Assembly: GCF_018614075.1 (NCBI RefSeq) | Contig: NZ_JAGGOZ010000057.1 | Location: forward strand, 1 to 64,000 | Direction: 5' to 3' | Source of the DNA: Streptomyces sp. ISL-94 | Lineage (GTDB): Bacteria > Actinomycetota > Actinomycetes > Streptomycetales > Streptomycetaceae | DNA: 64,000 nucleotides | Shown: positions 1 through 8,415 of the stretch, one piece after another | Position numbering within the stretch: position 1 is the first letter of the stretch | How the letters are laid out: each line of letters begins with the position of its first letter | Program-made: the position numbers and the translations under genes | The notes under the pieces: generated by a model | What the model saw: only the letters and a program-made list of their open reading frames with translations | The model's database searches: none | Told to the model about the DNA's origin: nothing

Positions 1-123
1 GGACGGGGGTTCGGTGGGGGTTGAGGATGGGGTGGGGGCGGGGCGTGGAGCAAGTGGGCTAGTACGACAGGCGACACGGGCGAATCGCGGCGGAATGGCA
101 GGGCCATGGGGGAGGGTTGACGG

Positions 124-1146
124 GTGCGCAGATTCTGGATGGCCGGTGGAATCGGGATCGGGCTGTGTCTGACCTTCGTCGTGCTGCTCGTGGTGGGGAC
201 GTACTCGGCCGCCGCGGGCCTGGTGGGGGCCGGTGCGGGCGGCCGGGTCGTGGGGCTCGCCAAGGGTGCGGTGCCGGCGAAGTACCAGGCGCTGGTGGAG
301 AAGTGGGGCAACCTGTGCCCGGCCATCAACCCGGCGCTGCTCGCCGCCCAGCTGTACTCGGAGAGCGGCTGGAACCCCAGCGCCGTCAGTCCGGCCGACG
401 CCCGCGGTATCGCGCAGTTCATCCCGGGTACGTGGGCGGGCCACGGCATCGACGGGGACGGGGACGGCGACCGGGACATCTGGGATCCGAGTGACGCGAT
501 CCCCTCGGCGGCTTCGTACGACTGTGAGCTGGCCAAGGACGTGGCGGGCGTGCCGGGTGACCCGGCGTCGAACATGCTGGCCGCCTACAACGCGGGTGCC
601 TACGCGGTCATCAAGTACGGGGGCGTGCCGCCCTACAAGGAGACTCAGGGGTACGTAAAGACGATTACCACGCTGGCCAAGAGCTTCGCCAGGCCCGTGG
701 GACGGGTGGCGCCTTCGCAACAGGCCGCGGGAGCCATTTACTTCGCACAGAAGCAGCTCGGGACGCCGTATCTGTGGGGCGGCAACGGAACGCCCGATCA
801 GAACGGGCGGTTCGACTGCTCGGGGTTGACCAAGGCGGCGTACGAGACGGTGGGTATCGAGCTGCCGCGTGTCGCGAATGACCAGTACAACGCGGGGGAA
901 CATCCTTCGCGTGACCAACTGCTCCCCGGTGACCTGGTGTTCTTCTCCGATGATCTGACGAACTCTCGGGAGATCCGGCACGTCGGGCTGTACGTCGGCG
1001 GCGGGTACATGATCAACGCCCCGTACACGGGTGCGGTGATCCGTTTCGACAAGATCGACACGCCTGACTACTTCGGCGCGACGCGCGTGACGAAGGACGG
1101 TGCGGAGGCTCTTCCGGAGCGCGTCGCGGTGAGCCCGGCGCCGTAG
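124..1146 (+). CDS. Secreted bifunctional peptidoglycan hydrolase (lytic transglycosylase + NlpC/P60)
   Basis: A 340-residue exported enzyme that should cut both glycan strands and stem peptides of the cell wall. A hydrophobic segment at residues 6-31 follows the basic start MRRFW, acting as signal or membrane anchor. A transglycosylase (SLT-type) domain spans roughly residues 52-185 with the expected catalytic Glu80 in SESGWNP. An NlpC/P60 domain spans about 200-320 with Cys232 in FDCSG, His286 in RHVGLYVG and Asn298 as third polar residue. The GTG start has GGAGGG eight bases upstream. It stands alone, ahead of a PAP2 gene in the same direction. Domain calls are from motifs; the family assignment is firm. 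Confidence 0.93.
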   Translation: MRRFWMAGGIGIGLCLTFVVLLVVGTYSAAAGLVGAGAGGRVVGLAKGAVPAKYQALVEKWGNLCPAINPALLAAQLYSESGWNPSAVSPADARGIAQFIPGTWAGHGIDGDGDGDRDIWDPSDAIPSAASYDCELAKDVAGVPGDPASNMLAAYNAGAYAVIKYGGVPPYKETQGYVKTITTLAKSFARPVGRVAPSQQAAGAIYFAQKQLGTPYLWGGNGTPDQNGRFDCSGLTKAAYETVGIELPRVANDQYNAGEHPSRDQLLPGDLVFFSDDLTNSREIRHVGLYVGGGYMINAPYTGAVIRFDKIDTPDYFGATRVTKDGAEALPERVAVSPAP

Positions 1147-1306
1147 CAACTCTCCGTAAGGCAAAGGCCCTGAGCTGCGATGATGAGTCACTCTTCGATA
1201 ACGTTGGAGTGATCATTCGGTGGAGAGTGGAACGTAGTAGCCAGAACGGGCGTTCCATGGATGCAGGGGAACCACGGCAAGGGCAAGGGCAAGGGGCCGC
1301 ATCACC

Positions 1307-2035
1307 ATGGCTGGACTCACGACCGGTGGGCCGAATGTGGATGTCAGCCTGCTGTACGAGCTCAACGGACTGGCCCGGCAGGCCCCGAGCCGGCTGGACC
1401 GGGCCGTGAGCCTGGCCGGCGAGTACGGGATCCTGCTGGCCCTGGTGCTTCTGGTCCTGTGGTGCTGGCGCGGTGCGCGCCGGCAGGACGAGGCCTCGGC
1501 CGCCGAGACCTTCGCCGCGCTCGTGTGGGCCCCCCTCGGCGCCGGGCTGGCGCTGCTCGTCAACGCGCCGCTGCGTGAATTCGTCGGGCGGCAGCGGCCG
1601 TTCATGCAGCACGAAGGCCTCCAGGTCCTGGACCCCGGACCCGGGATCGGCCTGGTGAAGTCGGAGTTCTCCTTCGTCAGCGACCACGCGACCCTCGCGA
1701 TGGCCCTGGGCGTCGGCCTGTTCCTGGCCAACCGGAAGCTCGGGCTCATCGGCATCGGGCTGGCGCTCGCCGAGGGGCTGTGCCGCGTGTACGCGGGCCT
1801 CCACTACCCCACCGATGTGATCGGCGGCTTCGCGCTCGGCACCGCCGTCGTCCTCGTCCTCGCGCCGCTCGCCATGGCGGTGCTGAACCCGGTGGTGCGG
1901 GCGGTGGCCGGCTCCCCGCGCGTGGGGCGGCTGGTGCGGGCCAAGGGGCGGGCGCTGCCGCGGTCGGTCGGCCTGGCGCAGCCGCAGACCCCGCCGGCCG
2001 GGCAGCGTACGCAGGAGAGCGACCTCGCCGCCTGA
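1307..2035 (+). CDS. PAP2-family membrane phosphatase
   Basis: A 242-residue integral membrane protein of the PAP2 (type 2 phosphatidic acid phosphatase) superfamily, which removes phosphate from lipid phosphates such as undecaprenyl pyrophosphate or phosphatidate. The three superfamily motifs are visible: REFVGRQRP at 90-98, SDH at 125-127, and R160-x5-H166-x3-D170 in CRVYAGLHYPTD. Hydrophobic helices lie at about 40-55, 68-85, 130-155 and 168-190. The ATG start follows an A/G-rich stretch (AAGGGCAAGGGGCC). It lies 160 bp after the cell wall hydrolase; a role in recycling wall carrier lipid is an inference from the family and this neighbour. The exact substrate cannot be told. Confidence 0.88.
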   Translation: MAGLTTGGPNVDVSLLYELNGLARQAPSRLDRAVSLAGEYGILLALVLLVLWCWRGARRQDEASAAETFAALVWAPLGAGLALLVNAPLREFVGRQRPFMQHEGLQVLDPGPGIGLVKSEFSFVSDHATLAMALGVGLFLANRKLGLIGIGLALAEGLCRVYAGLHYPTDVIGGFALGTAVVLVLAPLAMAVLNPVVRAVAGSPRVGRLVRAKGRALPRSVGLAQPQTPPAGQRTQESDLAA

Positions 2036-2082
2036 GGGCGGTAAGAGCGCTGAGAGCGTTAAAGGGCGTTGAGGGCCCACGC

Positions 2083-2193
2083 TTACGGGCTTCCGTACGA
2101 CTCCCATACGGCGATCAGGACGGCCGCCAGCAGGCACAGCAGCGCCGCCCCGAAGCACAGGCGCACCGCCGTCGGGCGCGGGCGCGGCGTCAC
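2083..2193 (-). CDS. Small single-pass membrane protein (36 aa)
   Basis: A 36-residue peptide with a basic proline-rich start (VTPRPRPTAVR) and one hydrophobic helix (FGAALLCLLAAVLIAV), ending WESYGSP. Its GTG start overlaps the TGA stop of the gene before it (GTGA), the usual sign of translational coupling, and this is the main support for its being real. No homologue is recognised by eye. It would sit in the membrane with a short outer tail. Confidence 0.5.
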   Translation of the reverse strand: MTPRPRPTAVRLCFGAALLCLLAAVLIAVWESYGSP

Positions 2194-2381
2194 GGTTCGC
2201 GCCGCTCGCCGCCCTCGCGGCGGTAGCGGGAGCGCAGCCGCAGCCCGACGGCCAGGGCCACGTCGGCGGGGCCGTCTGCCGTGCCCACGGCCCGGGCCCG
2301 GGCCCAGGCGCCGGCGGCCGGGGTGCCGGCGATGAGCAGGGCCCAGCGAAGGGCCGCGAGGCGGGCTGCGGGTCCTGGCAT
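2190..2381 (-). CDS. Hypothetical protein (63 aa)
   Basis: A 63-residue basic, alanine-rich protein starting MPGPAARLAALRW and ending RREGGERREP. A weakly hydrophobic stretch (ALRWALLIAGTPAAGAWA) may be membrane associated. Its stop codon overlaps the start of the 36-residue membrane peptide at 2083-2193, so the two are probably translated together. It lies 64 bp downstream of another small minus-strand gene. Function unknown. Confidence 0.5.
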   Translation of the reverse strand: MPGPAARLAALRWALLIAGTPAAGAWARARAVGTADGPADVALAVGLRLRSRYRREGGERREP

Positions 2382-2445
2382 GAGTCAAGGGCATCCGCTC
2401 CGGACGGGCCGGGCCAGCCGGGCCGTCCGAACGGGCTAGGGGCGG

Positions 2446-2661
2446 CTACTCGACGGTGTGCCGGGCGGCGTCCCTGCGGGCCAGGTCGCGGGAGCGGCGG
2501 GCCGGGCCGGTCCAGCCGCAGGTGCAGACGGCCAGGCAGAACGATCCGCGTTCGGCGGTGGAGGTGGTGTGCCCGGCGGGTGGCTGCGGCTGTGGCTGCG
2601 GCCGCTGGAGGGGCACGGAGACAAGCGGAGGGGTCGGGGTCGCTTTCGCGTGCGGTTCCAC
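2446..2661 (-). CDS. Hypothetical protein with Cys-x3-Cys-x-Cys motif (71 aa)
   Basis: A 71-residue protein that starts at GTG with a proline-rich N-terminal half and ends in a compact motif: FCLAVCTCGWTGPARRS followed by a basic helix (RDLARRDAARH). The Cys-x3-Cys-x-Cys-Gly-Trp pattern resembles short Streptomyces proteins I have seen annotated as hypothetical, and may bind a metal; that is inference. It heads a run of three small minus-strand genes. The opposite strand is also open over most of this span but gives only low-complexity sequence. Confidence 0.55.
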   Translation of the reverse strand: MEPHAKATPTPPLVSVPLQRPQPQPQPPAGHTTSTAERGSFCLAVCTCGWTGPARRSRDLARRDAARHTVE

Positions 2662-2793
2662 GGCTCCACGGTACCGGGGTCGGGGACGGGCCGGGGAGGT
2701 GTGTGGCCCGTGACGGGAAACCCCGGACCTCGTTAAGCGGAGCGGGTGGGGGCCTCGGGCAAACAGCGGTCACGCGTTGGGGGTTGGCAGGCG

Positions 2794-3630
2794 ATGGTGG
2801 TTCACCAGCACAGGCGGCGGCGCGGACGTGCGGGTGAGGTGATGATGCTCGCTGCCGGGGTCGCCCTGGCGGTCGCGGCCACGGGCGGCTGCGCGGGCGC
2901 CGGCGGCAGCGACGGCAAGCCTCCCGCGGACCCGGCGGCGGTGGTCCGCGGGGCCGCCGACGCGCTGGTGAAGACGGGCAGCGCGCAGGCCCGTACGGCC
3001 ATGGAGATGGCCACGGGCGGCACCCGGGTCACCATCCGGGGCGAGGGCGGCGTCGACTTCAAGCACCACATGGGCCAGCTGCTGGTGATGCTGCCGGCCG
3101 ATGTGAAGGGCAAGGCCGAGCACCGGCCGATCACCGAGCTGCTCGTGCCGGGCGCGCTCTACATGAAGAACCGGGGCTCGGGCGTCCCCGACGACAAGTG
3201 GGTCCGGGTCGACACGACGACGCTGGCCGACGGGAACCTGGTCACGGGCGGGGCCACCGATCCGCTGGTCGCGGCGGAGCTGCTGCGGGGCGCGCAGGAG
3301 GTCACGTACGTCGGGGAGACCGAGGTGGCGGGCACCAAGGTGCGGCACTACCGGGGGACCACCGACATCGGGCGGGCGGCGGGGAGCGCGTCGCCGGAGG
3401 TGCGGGGGGCGCTGGAGGCGGCGGCGAAAGGGTTCAGCAAGGACACCGTGCCGTTCGATGCCTATCTGGATGAGCAGGGGCGGCTGCGGAAGGTCAGGCA
3501 CCGGTTCACGTACGTCAACAATGGCGTGATCGATGTCTCGTCCACCACGCTGCTGTACGGGTTCGGGACGCCCGTGACGGTTGTATTGCCCGCAAGTACG
3601 GACATTTACGCGGGGAAGATCTCCGATTAG
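2794..3630 (+). CDS. Putative LppX/LprG-like lipoprotein
   Basis: A 278-residue exported protein. The N-terminus has an HRRRRGR basic run, a hydrophobic core (MMLAAGVALAVAAT) and Cys33, so it looks like a lipoprotein, although the residues before Cys (T-G-G) are a weak lipobox. The mature part has the alternating strands of actinobacterial LppX/LprG-type proteins, with phrases such as GALYMKNRG, KWVRVD and the late pattern VPFDAYLDEQGRLRKV. Members carry lipids or sense the envelope. I chose the ATG at 2794; an upstream GTG (2746) and a later GTG/ATG cluster with a good ribosome site (2839-2847) are alternatives. Single gene, family call tentative. Confidence 0.72.
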   Translation: MVVHQHRRRRGRAGEVMMLAAGVALAVAATGGCAGAGGSDGKPPADPAAVVRGAADALVKTGSAQARTAMEMATGGTRVTIRGEGGVDFKHHMGQLLVMLPADVKGKAEHRPITELLVPGALYMKNRGSGVPDDKWVRVDTTTLADGNLVTGGATDPLVAAELLRGAQEVTYVGETEVAGTKVRHYRGTTDIGRAAGSASPEVRGALEAAAKGFSKDTVPFDAYLDEQGRLRKVRHRFTYVNNGVIDVSSTTLLYGFGTPVTVVLPASTDIYAGKISD

Positions 3631-3803
3631 GGGCGGTGGGCGGGGGTAACCGGCGCGATCGGGCCATGGGGGGTATCCGGAAATGGTCCATCCGTGTCAT
3701 GTGCGGCGGGCCGGGGGCTCCCTACGCTGAGGAGTCGAGTGCCGATGGTGAGGGCCGGTGGCCGATGCCCGACGAGCGATGACGGCAGATTGAGGTGACA
3801 CGC

Positions 3804-3959
3804 GTGACTCCCGCTTGCGGTACGACGGTGCAGGACCACGTGGCGCTCGCCGAGATCGAGCTGTGCGGTGAGCTGATCATTGCCGCTTCGGCGGCGGATG
3901 AGGAACGGCTGAGTCTCGATCGGATCGACGAGGTGTTGTTGGGGCTGGCGGGCGGCTGA
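3804..3959 (+). CDS. Small conserved-type protein (51 aa)
   Basis: A 51-residue acidic protein, starting VTPACGTTVQDHVALAEIELCGELII and ending DEVLLGLAGG. The GTG start has a good ribosome binding site (GAGGTGA, five bases away). It looks like one or two amphipathic helices with no membrane segment. No function is recognised. It lies between a lipoprotein-like gene and a repeat-containing intergenic stretch, upstream of convergent csoR. Clean coding bias and the ribosome site support it. Confidence 0.6.
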   Translation: MTPACGTTVQDHVALAEIELCGELIIAASAADEERLSLDRIDEVLLGLAGG

Positions 3960-3972
3960 CCCGCCGTGTCCT

Positions 3973-4018
3973 GAGGCTCTGCCCCAGCCCCCGCGCCTCA
4001 AACGCCGATGAGGCTGAA
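3973..4018 (+). repeat. Dispersed GC-rich palindromic intergenic repeat (copy 1)
   Basis: One copy of a family seen many times in this window: a GGCTCtGCCCC element followed by CCGCGCCTCAAACGCCG and GAGGCTG. This copy is diverged (GATGAGG in place of GGCGAGG). It lies downstream of the 51-residue gene and convergent csoR. Other copies are at 14.3-14.7, 23.9-24.1, 42.9-43.1 and 47.7 kb. Confidence 0.8.
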
Positions 4019-4225
4019 GATCCCCCGGCCAGCCGGAAGATGTTCCCTGCGAGGCCGAAATCGCCCCGGCCAAGGTGGCTGCCCGGTTGCTCCGGACCGG
4101 GGACCGACGGACGGAGTCCGGCGCAGCGGCCCGAAGCCGGGGAGGCCCCCCAGGGCCGAGCGGTGCGAGGGGCGCGTGACGAAGGAGTGACCCGCCAGGG
4201 CCGAGCCGTGCGAAAGGCGCGTCCG

Positions 4226-4540
4226 TCAGGTACGGAGCAGGCGGGCGATGGCCTTGGTGGCTTCTTCCACCTTCGCGTCGATTTCGGTGCCGCCCTTGAC
4301 GGCCGCGTCGGCTACGCAGTGGCGGAGGTGTTCCTCCAGCAGCTGGAGGGCGAAGGACTGGAGGGCCTTCGTGCTCGCCGAGACCTGCGTGAGTATGTCG
4401 ATGCAGTACACGTCCTCGTCGACGAGCCGCTGGAGGCCGCGGATCTGGCCCTCGATCCGGCGCAGTCGCTTGAGGTGCTCGTCCTTCTGGTGGTGGTAGC
4501 CGTGGACGGCTCCGGAGCCCTCGGCCTCGATGGTCGTCAT
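4226..4540 (-). CDS. csoR: CsoR-type copper-sensing transcriptional repressor
   Basis: A 104-residue all-helical repressor of the CsoR/RcnR (DUF156) family, which releases DNA on binding Cu(I). The copper ligands are present with the family spacing: Cys46, His71 and Cys75 (46-71-75, matching the 36-61-65 spacing of Mycobacterium CsoR). The start MTTIEAEGSG is chosen because GGGAGGAC precedes the ATG; a longer reading frame exists but would overlap the operator. A perfect inverted repeat at 4579-4597, 38 bp upstream, fits autoregulation. In S. lividans/coelicolor csoR sits in the same place beside the PiT phosphate genes (recalled synteny). Confidence 0.9.
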   Translation of the reverse strand: MTTIEAEGSGAVHGYHHQKDEHLKRLRRIEGQIRGLQRLVDEDVYCIDILTQVSASTKALQSFALQLLEEHLRHCVADAAVKGGTEIDAKVEEATKAIARLLRT

Positions 4541-4578
4541 GCGTCCTCCCGTGCTTCGTGGTCCGGAATGGGGGGGTG

Positions 4579-4597
4579 TATACCCCTCGTGGGTATA
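4579..4597 (-). promoter_or_regulatory. CsoR operator (inverted repeat)
   Basis: TATACCCCTCGTGGGTATA: perfect 7-bp arms TATACCC/GGGTATA around a 5-bp spacer. This matches the known CsoR operator form, a C-tract and G-tract flanked by TA-rich ends. It lies between csoR and the divergent phosphate genes, nearest to csoR, so copper-controlled autoregulation is the simplest reading. Confidence 0.82.
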
Positions 4598-4742
4598 GGG
4601 TACCGGCCCGCCGCCGCAGGGACAGGGGTACGTGGTCCTCACTCTGCCTGATGGAGGACACTGGGGAACGGCCGGTTAGCCGTGGCCGGGGGATGCGCCT
4701 AGCATCAGCCTGACCGAATCCAATGCACCCCGAGGACCTCAC

Positions 4743-5363
4743 GTGCGATTTCGTCTGACCCCCAGGGAGACGAGCTTCTACGACATGTTCGCCGCATCCG
4801 CGGACAACATCGTCACGGGCTCCAAGCTCCTGATGGAACTGCTCGGTGCGGACTCCTCCGCCCGGGCCGAGATCGCGGAGCGGATGCGGGCGGCGGAACA
4901 CGCGGGCGACGACGCCACCCACGCGATCTTCCACCAGCTGAACTCCTCTTTCATCACGCCGTTTGACCGCGAGGACATCTACAACCTGGCCTCCCAGCTC
5001 GACGACATCATGGACTTCATGGAGGAGGCGGTCGACCTGGTCGTCCTCTACAACGTGGAGGAGCTCCCCAAGGGCGTCGAGCAGCAGATCGAGGTGCTGG
5101 CGCGCGCGGCCGAGCTGACCGCCGAGGCCATGCCGCACCTGCGGACGATGGACAACCTCACCGAGTACTGGATCGAGGTCAACCGTCTTGAGAACCAGGC
5201 CGACCAGATCCACCGCAAGCTGCTCGCGCAGCTCTTCAACGGCAAGTACGACGCCATCGAGGTGCTGAAGCTCAAGCAGATCGTCGACGTGCTCGAAGAG
5301 GCGGCCGACGCGTTCGAGCACGTTGCGAACACGGTGGAGACCATCGCGGTCAAGGAGTCCTGA
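4743..5363 (+). CDS. DUF47/PhoU-like accessory protein of PiT transporter
   Basis: A 206-residue soluble, almost wholly helical protein of the DUF47 (TIGR00153, PhoU-related) family. Acidic helices such as HAGDDATHAIFHQLNSSF and NLASQLDDIMDFMEEAVD are typical of the metal-binding PhoU fold. Members lie next to PiT phosphate carriers and are thought to control them. Here it ends 5 bp before the transporter gene, so the two form an operon. The GTG start is preceded by GAGGACCTCAC. A -10-like TAGCAT lies near 4700. Confidence 0.9.
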   Translation: MRFRLTPRETSFYDMFAASADNIVTGSKLLMELLGADSSARAEIAERMRAAEHAGDDATHAIFHQLNSSFITPFDREDIYNLASQLDDIMDFMEEAVDLVVLYNVEELPKGVEQQIEVLARAAELTAEAMPHLRTMDNLTEYWIEVNRLENQADQIHRKLLAQLFNGKYDAIEVLKLKQIVDVLEEAADAFEHVANTVETIAVKES

Positions 5364-5368
5364 ACCTC

Positions 5369-6367
5369 GTGGACACCTTCGCTCTGGTCGTGACCATCGG
5401 TGTCGCGCTCGGCTTTACCTATACGAATGGTTTTCACGACTCCGCGAACGCGATCGCGACCTCCGTCTCGACGCGGGCGCTGACCCCGCGCGCCGCTCTG
5501 GCGATGGCCGCCGTGATGAACCTCGCAGGTGCCTTCCTGGGCAGCGGGGTCGCCAAGACGGTCAGCAAGGGCATCATCGAGACCCCGCACGGCGACAAGG
5601 GGATGTGGATCCTCTTCGCCGCGCTGGTCGGGGCGATCGTCTGGAACCTGATCACCTGGTACTTCGGCCTGCCCTCGTCCTCCTCGCACGCGCTCTTCGG
5701 AGGCATGGTGGGAGCGGCGCTGGCGGGCGGGATCGGCGTCATCTGGCACGGGGTGCTGGAGAAGGTCGTCATCCCGATGTTCCTGTCGCCGATCGTCGGC
5801 CTGGTCGTCGGCTACCTGGTGATGGTCGCGATCATGTGGATGTTCCGCAGGTCCAACCCGCACAAGGCCAAGCGCGGCTTCCGGATCGCCCAGACCGTGT
5901 CGGCGGCCGCCATGGCCCTCGGGCACGGCCTCCAGGACGCCCAGAAGACCATGGGCATCGTGGTGATGGCCCTGGTCATCGCCGATGTCCAGGGCTCCGG
6001 CGACCCGATTCCCGTATGGGTCAAGGTCGCGTGCGCGGTGATGCTCTCGCTGGGTACGTACGCGGGCGGCTGGCGCATCATGCGCACCCTGGGCCGCAAG
6101 ATCATCGAGCTCGACCCGCCGCAGGGCTTCGCCGCCGAGACGACGGGCGCGTCGATCATGTACACCGCGTCCTACCTGTACCAGGCGCCGATCTCCACCA
6201 CCCACGTCATCACCTCGGCGATCATGGGTGTGGGCGCGACGAAGCGGGTGAACGCGGTCCGCTGGGGCGTCGCCAAGAACATCATCCTGGGCTGGTTCAT
6301 CACCATGCCGGCCGCGGGCCTGGTCGCAGCGGTCAGTTTCTGGATCGTGAACCTGGCCGTCGGTTAG
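5369..6367 (+). CDS. pitH1: Low-affinity inorganic phosphate transporter, PiT family
   Basis: A 332-residue membrane carrier that takes up phosphate (as metal-phosphate) with cations. The two duplicated PiT signatures are visible: GFHDSANAIATSVSTRAL near residues 22-39 and YQAPISTTHVITSAIMGVGA near 272-291, flanked by about ten hydrophobic segments. The start is a GTG (VDTFALVV). It is co-transcribed with the DUF47 gene. S. coelicolor carries pitH1 at the equivalent place; the symbol rests on recalled synteny. It complements the high-affinity Pst system encoded just downstream on the other strand. Confidence 0.9.
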   Translation: MDTFALVVTIGVALGFTYTNGFHDSANAIATSVSTRALTPRAALAMAAVMNLAGAFLGSGVAKTVSKGIIETPHGDKGMWILFAALVGAIVWNLITWYFGLPSSSSHALFGGMVGAALAGGIGVIWHGVLEKVVIPMFLSPIVGLVVGYLVMVAIMWMFRRSNPHKAKRGFRIAQTVSAAAMALGHGLQDAQKTMGIVVMALVIADVQGSGDPIPVWVKVACAVMLSLGTYAGGWRIMRTLGRKIIELDPPQGFAAETTGASIMYTASYLYQAPISTTHVITSAIMGVGATKRVNAVRWGVAKNIILGWFITMPAAGLVAAVSFWIVNLAVG

Positions 6368-6403
6368 CGGCCAGACGCGCGGACGTACGTACGTACGGAA
6401 AGC

Positions 6404-6437
6404 GGGCCGGCTCCTCCCACCCAGGGGGAGCCGGCCC
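6404..6437. terminator. Bidirectional terminator between pit and pstB
   Basis: An 11-bp perfect stem (GGGCCGGCTCC/GGAGCCGGCCC) followed on the plus strand by TTTTCTTTC. It lies between the convergent pit and pstB genes and can stop both. Confidence 0.9.
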
Positions 6438-6526
6438 TTTTCTTTCTTCGCCTTGCGGTGGCACCGCCATGCAGCACCGCAGGACGCCTGGGACCACGCG
6501 GCGGAGCCGCATGGTGTCTCGTCGGT

Positions 6527-7303
6527 CTAGCCGAAGCGGCCCGAGATGTAGTCCTCGGTCGCCTGCACGGAGGGGTTGGAGAAGATCCGGTCCGTGTCGT
6601 CGATCTCGACGAGCTTGCCGGGCTGGCCGACGGCGGCGAGGTTGAAGAAGGCGGTGCGGTCCGAGACGCGGGCCGCCTGCTGCATGTTGTGCGTCACGAT
6701 GACGATCGTGAAGCGTTCCTTCAGCTCGCCGATCAGGTCCTCGATGGCGAGGGTGGAGATCGGGTCGAGGGCAGAGCAGGGCTCGTCCATCAGCAGGACC
6801 TGGGGCTCGACCGCGATGGCGCGGGCGATGCACAGACGCTGCTGCTGGCCGCCGGAGAGGCCGGAGCCGGGCTTGCCCAGGCGGTCCTTGACCTCGTTCC
6901 AGAGGTTGGCGCCCTGGAGGGACTTCTCGACGATGTCCTGGAGCTCGGACTTCTTGAAGGAGCCGTTCAGCCGCAGGCCCGCCGCCACGTTGTCGAAGAT
7001 CGACATGGTGGGGAAGGGGTTCGGGCGCTGGAAGACCATGCCGACCGTGCGGCGGACCGCGACCGGGTCCACGCCGGGGCCGTAGAGGTTCTCGTCGTCC
7101 AGCAGCACCTTGCCCTCGACGCGGCCGCCGGGGGTGACCTCGTGCATGCGGTTCAGGGTGCGCAGGAAGGTGGACTTGCCGCAGCCGGAGGGGCCGATGA
7201 AGGCGGTCACGGAGCGCGGCTCCACGGTCATCGAGATGTCATCGATGGCCTTGTGGCTGCCGTAGAAGGCGGAGAGGCCGCTGACGTCGATTCGCTTGGC
7301 CAT
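6527..7303 (-). CDS. pstB: Phosphate ABC transporter ATP-binding protein
   Basis: A 258-residue ATPase that powers the high-affinity phosphate importer. Walker A GPSGCGKST (37-45), Q-loop region VFQRPNPFP, signature LSGGQQQR (149-156) and Walker B VLLMDEP (169-175) are all intact, and the RPNPFP phrase is characteristic of PstB. The start MAKRIDVSG is chosen over a longer frame because it aligns with the family start. It is the last gene of pstSCAB, 29 bp after pstA, and ends before a strong bidirectional terminator. Confidence 0.96.
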   Translation of the reverse strand: MAKRIDVSGLSAFYGSHKAIDDISMTVEPRSVTAFIGPSGCGKSTFLRTLNRMHEVTPGGRVEGKVLLDDENLYGPGVDPVAVRRTVGMVFQRPNPFPTMSIFDNVAAGLRLNGSFKKSELQDIVEKSLQGANLWNEVKDRLGKPGSGLSGGQQQRLCIARAIAVEPQVLLMDEPCSALDPISTLAIEDLIGELKERFTIVIVTHNMQQAARVSDRTAFFNLAAVGQPGKLVEIDDTDRIFSNPSVQATEDYISGRFG

Positions 7304-7332
7304 GAGGGTCACTTCGCTTTCAGGAGGTCGCG

Positions 7333-8415
7333 TCAGCGACCGGTCTTCGGGGCCTTCCAGCGGGCGATGCCGCGAGCCACCAGATTGAGGATCATGACGA
7401 AGGCGATCAGGACGAGCGCTGCGGCCCATGCCCGGTCGTAGGAGGCTTCACTGCCGACCTTGTACTGCTCCCAGATGTAGAGGGGGAGTGAGGACTGGGC
7501 GCCTTCGAAGGGGTTTCCGTTGATCAGCTGGGAGCCGAAGACCAGCAGCATGATCGGCGCGGTCTCGCCGGCGATACGGGCTACAGCCAGCATGACACCG
7601 GTGGAGATGCCGCCGATGGCGGTGGGGAGCACGACCTTGAGGATCATGCGCCACTTCGGCACACCGAGGGCCAGCGCGGCCTCGCGCAGCTCGTTCGGGA
7701 CGAGCTTGAGCATCTCCTCGGTGGAGCGGACCACGACGGGCATCATCAGGATCGACAGGGCCATGGCGCCGGCGAAGCCGGAGGGGCCGAAGCCGAGCAT
7801 CAGGTTCCAGGTCGTCAGGATGAAGAGGCCCGCGACGATGGAGGGGATGCCGGTCATGACGTCGACGAAGAAGGTCACGGCCTTGGCGAGCGAGCCCCGC
7901 CCGTACTCGACCAGGTAGACGGCGGTCAGCAGGCCGATGGGGGCCGCGAGCGCGGTGGCCAGGCCGACCTGCTCGATCGTGCCGAGCAGCGCGTGGTAGA
8001 CGCCGCCGCCCTGGTCGAAGCTGGTCACGCCGTTCATGGAGTGGCTGAGGAAGTTCCCGTCGAGGAGCTTCACACCGCGGCTGATCGTGGTCCACATCAG
8101 CGAGAGCAGCGGGAGGACCGCGAGGACGAAGCAGACCCATACGACGGAGGTCGCGACGCGGTCCTTGGCCTGGCGGCGGTTCTCGATGACCGCGCTGGCG
8201 GTGTAGGTGATGCCGACGAACAGGAGGGCCGCGAGCAGGCCCCACTGGATCTTGCTCTGGAGGCCGAAGGCGAGGCCGATGCCGCTGCCGAGGGCGATGG
8301 AGACAACCGCGATGCCGGCCGGGGCCCACCGGGGCAGGCCGCCGCGGGTCAGGCCGGCGGGGGCGACGGACCGGGGGGCCCGGGCGGGCCGCTGGTCCTG
8401 GAGTACGTGGCTCAT
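7333..8415 (-). CDS. pstA: Phosphate ABC transporter permease PstA
   Basis: A 360-residue membrane permease. After a cytoplasmic tail of about 30 residues, two extra helices precede the usual six-helix binding-protein-dependent transport domain, with the EAA-type loop ELREAALALGVPKWRMILKVVLP near 240-265. Its start ATG shares one base with the pstC stop (TGATG), so translation is coupled. It pairs with PstC to form the channel. The N-terminal extension is longer than in E. coli PstA but usual in actinobacteria. Confidence 0.95.
   Translation of the reverse strand: MSHVLQDQRPARAPRSVAPAGLTRGGLPRWAPAGIAVVSIALGSGIGLAFGLQSKIQWGLLAALLFVGITYTASAVIENRRQAKDRVATSVVWVCFVLAVLPLLSLMWTTISRGVKLLDGNFLSHSMNGVTSFDQGGGVYHALLGTIEQVGLATALAAPIGLLTAVYLVEYGRGSLAKAVTFFVDVMTGIPSIVAGLFILTTWNLMLGFGPSGFAGAMALSILMMPVVVRSTEEMLKLVPNELREAALALGVPKWRMILKVVLPTAIGGISTGVMLAVARIAGETAPIMLLVFGSQLINGNPFEGAQSSLPLYIWEQYKVGSEASYDRAWAAALVLIAFVMILNLVARGIARWKAPKTGR

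Noticed and set aside
1229..1256. Hairpin GGAACG/CGTTCC between the wall hydrolase and PAP2 genes
   Set aside because: Only a 6-bp stem with a large loop and no T-tract; not convincing as terminator or riboswitch.
2458..2736. Plus-strand ORF of 92 codons
   Set aside because: Gly/Arg-rich low-complexity product; the minus strand gives a more protein-like sequence with a Cys motif.
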